From Chloroflexota bacterium (GTDB lineage: Bacteria; Chloroflexota; Limnocylindria; QHBO01), in assembly GCA_019348395.1 (NCBI GenBank), contig JAHWJN010000018.1, positions 1 through 14,131 of the forward strand: DNA of 14,131 bases, written 5' to 3'. Each line of letters starts with the position of its first letter. The first letter of the stretch is position 1. Below, piece by piece: positions 6,857 through 14,131 of the stretch. Under the pieces are notes generated by a model. That model was not told the origin of the DNA. It saw nothing but the letters and a program-made list of their open reading frames with translations, and ran no database searches. A program made the position numbers and the translations under genes.

Positions 6857-7581
6857 GCCGGCCCGACCCCGGAAGCGTCCTCCGCCGGGCGCTCCTGGGC
6901 TGGGGACTCGGACACCTTGCCCTCGGGCGCGTCTCGACCGGCCTCGCGCTGCTCCTTGCCGAGGTGGTGTGCGTCGGGCTGGTCGCATGGCTCACCATCG
7001 GGTTGGCCGATACGAGCGCCTACCTCGTGCCCTTCCTGGCTGGCGTCGCCTTCCTCGTCGCCTGGGGGTGGCAGGCGGTGGACGCCTACCGGCGCGCCGC
7101 CCGGGACGAGGCCACGGTGCCTGCCCGCTCCCCGGCCCTGGCGATGGCCTGGCTGACGGTGCCACTGCTCGCGTGGGGGACGGGGTTCTGGCTCGTCGGC
7201 GGCGCCTCCTCCACCCCGGCCGCCGTCCTCGATCGCTTCGTCACGGCCTGGAACGCCGAGACACTGACCGCCGGGGACTGGCCGGCCGCCGCAGTCGAGG
7301 CCGCCGAGGACGCCGCGACCGGACTCGGCACCGCGCCGGATCCGTTCCGGGACGTCCGCGTGCGCGTGTCGTCGACCGATGCCGGGCGCGCCACCGCCGT
7401 CGCGGAGGCCATCCACTACGAGCGTCGCGAGTCACGTTTCCTGTGGGTCTTCCCCGGCAGCGAGCTGGTGCCGGTGGCCGACCGCGAGGTGCTCACCCTG
7501 GACCTGGTGGCCCGCCCGGCGGAGCTGCCCGGAGGTGGCGACATCGGTGCCGTCCGCTGGGAGGTCGCCGGCGCCCGCTAG
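6853..7581 (+). CDS. Membrane protein with C-terminal soluble domain, unknown function
   Basis: 242-residue protein translated from GTG 6853, overlapping the trkA stop by 4 bp, so it is very likely co-expressed with the TrkA pair. A short Arg-containing N-terminus is followed by a Gly/Leu-rich hydrophobic stretch (about 16-50, perhaps one long or two short spans), a span at 55-75 and a span at 96-116. The remaining 125 residues form a soluble domain that begins SSTPAAVLDRFVTAWNAETL, reminiscent of NTF2-like or secreted helper domains, and ends with alternating beta-type sequence. I do not recognise the family. It is too short, and lacks the pore motifs, to be a TrkH/KtrB channel. Confidence 0.78.
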   Translation: MSRPDPGSVLRRALLGWGLGHLALGRVSTGLALLLAEVVCVGLVAWLTIGLADTSAYLVPFLAGVAFLVAWGWQAVDAYRRAARDEATVPARSPALAMAWLTVPLLAWGTGFWLVGGASSTPAAVLDRFVTAWNAETLTAGDWPAAAVEAAEDAATGLGTAPDPFRDVRVRVSSTDAGRATAVAEAIHYERRESRFLWVFPGSELVPVADREVLTLDLVARPAELPGGGDIGAVRWEVAGAR

Positions 7582-7615
7582 TGCGAGGTGCCCCCGGGAA
7601 CCAGTTCGCTGTCCT

Positions 7616-7649
7616 AACTCTTGACAACACTATTGTCAGAGTTTATGGT
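7616..7649 (+). promoter_or_regulatory. Heat-shock promoter with overlapping HspR-type (HAIR-like) operator
   Basis: A very good promoter is visible: -35 TTGACA (7621-7626), 17-bp spacer, -10 TATGGT (7644-7649). The same DNA is an inverted repeat: AACTCTTGACAA (7616-7627) against TTGTCAGAGTT (7633-7643), complementary except for one extra T, with a 5-bp centre. The known HspR operator HAIR is CTTGAGT-N7-ACTCAAG; here CTTGA (7620-7624), 11 bp, then TCAGAG (7636-7641) matches its spacing with small deviations. A bound repressor would cover the -35 and spacer. The hspR gene is the second gene of the operon, which fits autorepression. Confidence 0.7.
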
Positions 7650-7728
7650 CGTCCTGCGCACGACACATGACGAGATGCGCGCAGTTTCACGACGTTCAGA
7701 GCGTTCGCGTGAAGGAGGAACATCAACC

Positions 7729-8217
7729 ATGGCGAACATCACCCGGTACGACCCCCTCAGCGAGATGGTGTCGCTGCGATCGGCGATGGATCGCCTCTTC
7801 GAGGATTCGTTCGTCAGCCCGATGAGCTGGCGCACGATCAGCGGGGGCGAGTCGGTGACGCCGGCCATTGACGTCCACGAGACTCCGGATGATCTGGTGG
7901 TGACCGCCGTCCTGCCGGGCCTGAAGGCCGAGGACGTCGAGATCACCATGACCGGCCAGAACCTGACCCTGCGGGGCGAGTTCAAGGCCGATGACGATGT
8001 CGAGCGAGATCAGTACCTGTACCGAGAGCGGCGCTACGGCGCGTTCAGCCGCAGCCTGCAGCTTCCGGTTCGGGTCGAGGGGGACCAGGCCGACGCCACG
8101 TTCACGGACGGCATCCTGACCCTTCGCATCCCGAAGGCGGAGGAAGTGAAGCCGCGACAGATTCGGATCAATGCCGGCGGCAACGGCCAGAAGGTCCTCG
8201 GCGACGAGGCGTCCTGA
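7729..8217 (+). CDS. hsp20: Hsp20/alpha-crystallin family small heat shock protein
   Basis: ATP-independent holdase that binds unfolding proteins and forms oligomers in the cytoplasm. The 162 residues start with a typical bacterial N-terminus (ITRYDPLSEMVSLRSAMDRL, 4-23). The alpha-crystallin domain spans about 45-138: PAIDVHETPDDLVVTAVLPG (45-64), GQNLTLRGE (76-84), RRYGAFSRSLQLP (101-113) and the conserved A-x-x-x-x-x-G-I/V-L motif as ATFTDGILTLRIPK. The tail contains I-R-I (145-147), the I-x-I motif used in oligomer contacts. ATG 7729 is set by GAAGGAGG 10 nt upstream; the mRNA leader from the promoter at 7621-7649 would be about 70 nt. It is the first gene of an operon with hspR and lon. 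Confidence 0.94.
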   Translation: MANITRYDPLSEMVSLRSAMDRLFEDSFVSPMSWRTISGGESVTPAIDVHETPDDLVVTAVLPGLKAEDVEITMTGQNLTLRGEFKADDDVERDQYLYRERRYGAFSRSLQLPVRVEGDQADATFTDGILTLRIPKAEEVKPRQIRINAGGNGQKVLGDEAS

Positions 8218-8218
8218 C

Positions 8219-8618
8219 GTGCATCGCTCGCGGCGCCCGGCGTCGGTCACCGGCCCGGCGCGCCGCGACGCGCTGACACGTCCCCGGTACATCATCAGCA
8301 TCGCCGCGGAGCTGGCCTCGTGCCATCCCCGCACGCTGCGCATCTACGAGGAGGAAGGCCTCCTCCGTCCCATCCGACGCAACAACCTCCGCCTCTACAG
8401 TGAGGCGGACATCCAGCGCGTTCGCATCATTCGATTCCTCACCCGACGGCAGCGAGTCAACCTCGCCGGCGTGCGGGTCATCCTTCAGCTCGAGGCGGCC
8501 GGCAAGATCCGGGTCTACGATCTGTTCGACGAGGACGATATCGAGCGTTTCGCCGCCGACGACCCCGACGCGACCGAGACCCAGACCGTCGACGATTCGG
8601 CTGAAGGAGCGACCCACC

Positions 8619-8629
<11 letters not shown>
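8219..8629 (+). CDS. hspR: MerR-family heat shock repressor HspR
   Basis: DNA-binding repressor of heat-shock genes that binds HAIR operators, in other bacteria together with DnaK. The 136 residues hold a MerR-type winged helix: [20 protein letters not shown] (25-44), [20 protein letters not shown] (45-64) and [17 protein letters not shown] (76-92). The [12 protein letters not shown] stretch and the histidine-proline in [10 protein letters not shown] resemble HspR rather than other MerR proteins. No C-terminal effector domain is present; the tail is acidic. GTG 8219 starts 1 nt after the hsp20 stop, with GAGG upstream; the first 20 residues are basic and not conserved. Its end overlaps the lon start by 11 bp. 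The operator-like inverted repeat at 7616-7643 makes it probably autoregulatory. Confidence 0.9.
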
Positions 8630-11174
<2,545 letters not shown>

Positions 11175-11202
11175 GGAACGGCTCACCGATGACGGGGCAG
11201 GT

Positions 11203-11248
11203 CACGTGGCGAGGCGCAACGGCGCCTGCCGCGCGCCCTCGCCTCGTG
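11203..11248 (+). terminator. Strong hairpin downstream of lon, possible terminator or processing site
   Basis: An inverted repeat pairs CACGTGGCGAGGCGC (11203-11217) with GCGCCCTCGCCTCGTG (11233-11248), with one mismatch and one bulged base, around a 15-nt loop. It starts 29 nt after the lon stop and ends 23 nt before the dnaJ start. No T-run follows, so a classic intrinsic terminator is not supported. It could be an attenuator, an RNA stability element or a Rho-independent-like stop of a high-GC organism. Confidence 0.4.
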
Positions 11249-11271
11249 GGCGCGCGTGACTGGAAGCGCTG

Positions 11272-11367
11272 ATGGAGTACAAGGACTACTACGCCATCCT
11301 CGGCGTCCCCAAATCAGCGTCCCAGGCCGAGCTGATGGAGCCGCCGGCATGTGCTGGATCGGTGTAG
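11272..11367 (+). pseudogene. dnaJ: 5' fragment of dnaJ (J-domain start), cut after about 20 codons
   Basis: The frame from ATG 11272 begins MEYKDYYAILGVPKSASQAE, the unmistakable first helix of a DnaJ J-domain. In a normal DnaJ the next residues would be I-K-K-A-Y-R-x-L-A and then the HPD motif. Here homology stops at about 11331; the frame goes on for 11 unrelated codons (LMEPPACAGSV) and ends at TAG 11367. The unrelated part is purH read on the opposite strand. GGAAG lies 5 nt before the ATG. A DnaJ co-chaperone gene after hsp20-hspR-lon would make biological sense, so I take the first 20 codons as the true start of a dnaJ whose remainder is absent here. Confidence 0.8.
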
Positions 11368-12035
11368 AAGGCGCCCAGCTGGTGCGGATTCTCGCCATAG
11401 CGCAGGTCGGCCTTCTTCTCCACCACCAGCGACATGCGGCTCGGGAACACCGTCCCCGCCTGCACGTTGAGGAAGCTCGCCACCTGCCCGTCGTAGGCGG
11501 CGGTCAGGGCGAACGCATCGGCGGCCAGCTTCTGGCGTGTCTCCGGGCTCACCTGGCCGCGCGTCTTGATGTCGCGCAGGACCGATGCGTACTGGGTCGG
11601 GCTCGAGACGGCCGCGACGCCCGGGAAGTTCTTCGCCGCGGCGCGCAGGAGCGCCACGCCGCCGATGTCGATCTGCTCGAGCGCCTCGTCGAGCTTCGTG
11701 GCCGGATCTCGGACGGTGCGGGCGAACGGGTAGAGGTTGACGACGACGACGTCGATCTGCTCGACGCCGTGCTCCGCCAGCTCGGCGAGGTGGTCGGGAC
11801 GGTCCCGGCGGGCGAGGAGACCGGCAAAGATGGAGGGGTGAAGGGTCTTCACCCGCCCGCCGAGGATCTCGTCGGTCTCGGTCAGCTCGGAGACGGGTCG
11901 GATGCCCTCGATCCCGGACTCGGCGAGGTGGGAGCGAGTTCCATCGGTCGCGAAACACTCGATTCCGGCGTCGGTCAGTCCGCGGGCGAGCTCGACGATG
12001 CCTTCGCGATCACTGACGGAGAGAAGGGCGCGCAA
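11289..12035 (-). CDS. purH: PurH, 3' truncated: IMP cyclohydrolase domain plus start of AICAR transformylase
   Basis: PurH catalyses the last two steps of de novo IMP synthesis (AICAR formylation and ring closure). Present: the N-terminal MGS/IMP cyclohydrolase domain with LLSVSDREGIVELARGL (4-20), GGRVKTLHPSIFAGLLARRD (59-78), VVVNLYPFARTV (97-108) and IDIGGVALLRAAAKNFPGV (122-140). The transformylase domain starts with LRYGENPHQLGAFYTD (211-226) and PAHAGGSI (227-234). After about residue 234 (near 11334) the frame runs into antisense dnaJ and stops at 11289, so about 270 residues and all later transformylase motifs are missing. The start is TTG 12035, with GAGGA 6 nt before it; no in-frame ATG or GTG precedes it. 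As drawn it could at most keep cyclohydrolase activity. Confidence 0.88.
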   Translation of the reverse strand: MRALLSVSDREGIVELARGLTDAGIECFATDGTRSHLAESGIEGIRPVSELTETDEILGGRVKTLHPSIFAGLLARRDRPDHLAELAEHGVEQIDVVVVNLYPFARTVRDPATKLDEALEQIDIGGVALLRAAAKNFPGVAAVSSPTQYASVLRDIKTRGQVSPETRQKLAADAFALTAAYDGQVASFLNVQAGTVFPSRMSLVVEKKADLRYGENPHQLGAFYTDPAHAGGSISSAWDADLGTPRMA

Positions 12036-12086
12036 TCGACGTCCTCGGTGCGTGGTCGGGTTCGGGTCGGAGCCTCGGGGTCGTTG

Positions 12087-12092
12087 ATTATA
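12087..12092 (-). promoter_or_regulatory. Candidate -10 element of purH
   Basis: Minus-strand TATAAT, a perfect -10 hexamer, lies 51 nt upstream of the purH TTG start in the 77-bp divergent gap. A matching -35 is not evident. Together with the plus-strand hexamer at 12098-12103 it would make two back-to-back promoters. Confidence 0.5.
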
Positions 12093-12097
12093 GGTGC

Positions 12098-12103
12098 TAG
12101 ACT
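12098..12103 (+). promoter_or_regulatory. Candidate extended -10 element of the 12113 membrane protein gene
   Basis: TGCTAGACT (12095-12103) is an extended -10 (TG-n-TAnnnT) that ends 9 nt before the ATG at 12113. There is no Shine-Dalgarno sequence in between, so the transcript is probably leaderless. It lies 5 bp from the opposite-strand purH -10. Confidence 0.5.
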
Positions 12104-12112
12104 CCGGCCCCG

Positions 12113-12529
12113 ATGAACGTCCTCACCGATCCCTTCACGCCCGCCACCTACCCCGACCTGTTCACCTGGATGTGGGTCGCCGGGCTCCTGATCAGCATCG
12201 GCGCGATCGTGGTCTACAACCTCGCCCAGCGCCGGTATCGCCGCTATCCCGAGCTGCTCGCGCTGCACGAGTGGGTCTTCTGGCCGATCATCGTCACCTG
12301 GGGAGTCATCCCGCTGCTGGTGGTGATCGGCGTGCCGCTGATCCTCCAGCTCGTGATCGTGCTGACCGGAATGGGCATCGCAGCCTACGCGGCGTTCGTG
12401 AAGTTTCCGCCCCGGATCGCGGCCGCCAACGACGAGATCCGCCGCCGCCGATACGTCCCGCCGCCGCGTCGCGACGAGCGCTCGCGGCCCAAGCCGACGC
12501 CCGCCGGCCGCCGCCGCAGGCACCGCTAG
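12113..12529 (+). CDS. Three-span membrane protein with basic C-terminal tail, unknown function
   Basis: 138 residues with three hydrophobic segments: about 17-37 (FTWMWVAGLLISIGAIVVY), 54-74 (VFWPIIVTWGVIPLLVVIGV) and 76-96 (LILQLVIVLTGMGIAAYAAF). A Tyr/Arg-rich loop (QRRYRRYPELLALHEW) lies between the first two. The last 40 residues are strongly basic and Pro-rich (RRRRYVPPPRRDERSRPKP and a final RRRRHR), probably cytoplasmic and able to touch nucleic acid or lipid head groups. The start is ATG 12113, supported by the extended -10 directly upstream. Divergent from purH with a shared 77-bp gap. I do not recognise the family. Confidence 0.75.
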   Translation: MNVLTDPFTPATYPDLFTWMWVAGLLISIGAIVVYNLAQRRYRRYPELLALHEWVFWPIIVTWGVIPLLVVIGVPLILQLVIVLTGMGIAAYAAFVKFPPRIAAANDEIRRRRYVPPPRRDERSRPKPTPAGRRRRHR

Positions 12530-12537
12530 CGCCTCGG

Positions 12538-12552
12538 CGGGCTTGTTGCCCG
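12538..12552 (+). terminator. Small hairpin after the 12113 gene, weak terminator candidate
   Basis: CGGGC-TTGTT-GCCCG forms a perfect 5-bp stem with a 5-nt loop, 9 nt after the stop codon at 12529, followed by ATATAT rather than a T-run. It is the only terminator-like structure here; support is modest. Confidence 0.3.
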
Positions 12553-12628
12553 ATATATGAGGCAGACGCCGCCGGAGCGGGCGGTGGTGGGGTCCAGAGG
12601 CTCGTAGATCGGGCGCGGGGGCAGACCG

Positions 12629-12890
12629 CCACGCGACTCGAATCGCTGCCCAGCCGACGCGCAGAGTTCCAGTCGCCGGCGCGCGACTCGCCATTTGTGC
12701 GTTCTGACGCACGTTGTCCGGACATCCCGGCCGCGGTCAGGCTGTTCCGAGCGTGGGGAGAGCCCGGCAGCGCTTCATCGGCCGGCTAATGTGCCTCATT
12801 GCGCGCAGATTGCGAGTCGGCGGAGTGGACGGGCGGTCAGCTCGCCACGGGTTCGGTGCGTGCCGCCTGGCGCGCAGCTTTCGAGTCGGC
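12629..12890. repeat. Dispersed structured intergenic repeat, copy B plus half-units
   Basis: This accounts for most of the gene-free stretch 12530-12904. The core (12656-12821, about 166 bp) parallels copy A at 1656-1819. It starts GACGCGCAGAGTTCCAGTCG, has the inverted unit GCGACTCGCCATTTGTGCG (12683-12701), shares GCACGTTnnCCGG (12709-12721) and ends GCGCGCAGATTGCGAGTCGG (12801-12820). The hairpin is conserved as AGTCGC, 6-nt loop, GCGACT; relative to copy A one G-C pair has become C-G, so pairing is kept although the bases changed. Extra half-units occur at about 12630 (ACGCGACTCGAA) and 12870-12890 (GCGCGCAGCTTTCGAGTCGGC). I see nothing supportable in 12553-12628 apart from GC-rich sequence. 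Confidence 0.7.
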
Positions 12891-12904
12891 GAGGCCGGGG
12901 GTGA

Positions 12905-13942
12905 TCAGCTGGCGGCGATCGGTTCGGCGGTGAGGGCCTTCGTGAAGGTGAGCGTCCCATCGGAGCCGGCGTCCACGGCGATCGTGTCGCCCGGGACGAA
13001 CTCCCCGGCCAGGATGCGCTTGGCGAGCGGGTTCTCCAGCTCGCGCTGGATGGCCCGGCGCAGCGGACGCGCGCCGTAGACGGGGTCATACCCCTCGCGC
13101 GCGAGCAGCGTCAGGGCCGCATCGGTCACCTCCAGCGTGAGCTGCGACTCCGCCAGGCGCCGCTCGACGTTGGTGACGAGCAGGCCCACGATCTCGCGCA
13201 GCTGCGACTCGTCCAGCGGCCGGAAGACGATGATCTCGTCGATTCGGTTGAGGAACTCCGGCCGGAAGTGCTCGCGCAGCGCCAGTCGCACCTGCTCCGC
13301 GGCTCCCTCGAACGCATCGGGTCCGGCCTCGGCGCCCTCGATGAGCTCCGCGCCGACATTGCTGGTCATGATGATGATCGTGTTACGGAAGTCGACCCGC
13401 CTGCCCTTGGCGTCGGACAGGTGTCCGTCGTCGAAGATCTGGAGGAGCATGTTGAAGACCTCGGGGTGGGCCTTCTCGATCTCGTCCAGGAGCACCAGGC
13501 AGTACGATTTGCGTCGCACGGTGTCGGTGAGCTGGCCACCGTCGTCGTAGCCGACGTAGCCCGGGGGGGCGCCGACCAGGCGGGAGGTCGAGAACTTCTC
13601 CATGTACTCGCTCATGTCGATGCGGACCAGCGCCCCATCGTCGTCGAACAGGAACTCCGCCAGCGCGCGGGCCAGCTCGGTCTTTCCGACGCCGGTGGGC
13701 CCCAGGAAGATGAACGAGCCGATCGGTCGCTTCGGGTCCTTCAGGCCGGCCCGCGCGCGGCGAATGGCGTCCGACACCGCCTCCACCGCCTCGTCCTGGC
13801 CGACCAGCCGCCGATGCAGCCGCTCCTCCATGTGGATGAGCTTCTCCGTCTCGCCCTCGAGGAGGCGGGAGACGGGGATGCCGGTCCAGCGCGCCACGAC
13901 CTCGGCCACGTCGTCGGCGTCCACCTCCTCCTTGAGCAGCAC
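12905..13942 (-). CDS. clpB: ClpB-like AAA+ disaggregase, C-terminal (second ATPase) part
   Basis: Hexameric chaperone that rescues aggregated proteins with DnaK/DnaJ. This open part holds the end of the linker ([20 protein letters not shown]), the [20 protein letters not shown] helix, Walker [12 protein letters not shown], the pore loop [13 protein letters not shown], Walker [12 protein letters not shown], sensor 1 [10 protein letters not shown], the arginine finger region [12 protein letters not shown] and the C-terminal [20 protein letters not shown], ending in [12 protein letters not shown]. No V-G-F/I-G-F loop is seen after sensor 1, so a ClpP-binding ClpC/ClpA is less likely, although some stretches are ClpC-like. 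The first available start after the upstream TAG is GTG 13942, inside the domain linker, so this is not a natural N-terminus. It ends next to repeat copy B. Confidence 0.85.
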   Translation of the reverse strand: MLLKEEVDADDVAEVVARWTGIPVSRLLEGETEKLIHMEERLHRRLVGQDEAVEAVSDAIRRARAGLKDPKRPIGSFIFLGPTGVGKTELARALAEFLFDDDGALVRIDMSEYMEKFSTSRLVGAPPGYVGYDDGGQLTDTVRRKSYCLVLLDEIEKAHPEVFNMLLQIFDDGHLSDAKGRRVDFRNTIIIMTSNVGAELIEGAEAGPDAFEGAAEQVRLALREHFRPEFLNRIDEIIVFRPLDESQLREIVGLLVTNVERRLAESQLTLEVTDAALTLLAREGYDPVYGARPLRRAIQRELENPLAKRILAGEFVPGDTIAVDAGSDGTLTFTKALTAEPIAAS

Positions 13943-14131
13943 CGATCCGGAGGTCTGCAGCTCCCTGAGCTCGGCCTCGGCGGACTCGAGCTGCTCGGTG
14001 AGCTCGCGCGAGCGGCCGTACTTGAGCTCCGAGGCGCGACCGTAGTCCTGTGCGCGCGTCGCCTACTCGATCTCGGGCTGGAGGCGCTCCTGCGCCTCGC
14101 GTGCCTCGCGGATGCGGGCGACGATCGCCCG
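13943..14131 (-). pseudogene. clpB: Upstream clpB coding sequence interrupted by an in-frame TAG
   Basis: Reading the same frame upstream of 13942 gives convincing ClpB middle-domain coiled coil: [20 protein letters not shown], then [21 protein letters not shown]-x-ELKYGR is a ClpB M-domain hallmark. At 14063-14065 (CTA on plus, TAG on minus) the frame has an amber codon, yet homology-like coding continues beyond it to the window edge (ARIREAREAQERLQPEIE). A single base change from CAG (Gln) would explain it. Either clpB is a recent pseudogene, the protein is split, or this is a base-call error. The first ATPase domain and N-domain lie beyond the right edge. Confidence 0.75.

Noticed and set aside
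11256..12116. Plus-strand frame of 286 codons
   Set aside because: Antisense to purH, whose motifs are unmistakable; a GC-rich shadow.
12530..12904. Possible tRNA or ncRNA in the clpB-side gap
   Set aside because: No cloverleaf or T-loop sequence could be folded by eye; the repeat units explain the visible structure.

Overview
This is a GC-rich bacterial window made mostly of ordinary chromosomal genes: packed operons with 4-bp ATGA/GTGA overlaps and several GTG/TTG starts. The set (liv ABC transporter ATPases, hpt with a nuclease-like partner, rsmG, Usp/TrkA proteins, an hsp20-hspR-lon operon, purH, clpB) suggests a Chloroflexota-like or actinomycete-like organism. That is inference from gene content and start signals; no rRNA or other decisive marker is present.

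Layout. At 1-1591 (+) lie the end of livG, livF and a 49-codon single-span membrane peptide. At 1592-1892 there is no gene, only a structured dispersed repeat. At 1893-3324 (-) a tight operon encodes a nuclease-like protein, hypoxanthine phosphoribosyltransferase and a four-span membrane protein. The divergent intergenic region 3325-3590 carries a cluster of DnaA-box-like sites and is followed by rsmG (+). At 4374-7581 (+) come a metallophosphoesterase, a Usp protein, two TrkA-type RCK proteins and a membrane protein. At 7616-11174 (+) lies a heat-shock operon, hsp20-hspR-lon, whose promoter sits inside an inverted repeat resembling the HspR operator (HAIR). At 11272-12035 the first 20 codons of dnaJ run head-on into a purH gene that lost its C-terminal half. 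At 12113-12529 (+) is a small membrane protein; 12530-12904 holds a second copy of the dispersed repeat; from 12905 to the right edge (-) is a clpB-like gene with an in-frame TAG.

How it fits together. The best-supported circuit is heat-shock control: HspR is encoded between its likely targets hsp20 and lon, under a HAIR-like operator, with dnaJ and clpB remnants nearby. The Usp/RCK/membrane-protein group looks like a potassium- or stress-sensing module, but no channel gene is in view. Several genes have a -10-like hexamer only 9-10 nt before the start codon and little or no Shine-Dalgarno sequence, suggesting leaderless transcripts.

I found no CRISPR array, transposase, rRNA or recognisable tRNA, and no clear defence system. 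The most unusual items are the repeat family with a covarying hairpin, the DnaA-box cluster, and the dnaJ/purH junction, which may be a real rearrangement or an assembly chimera.
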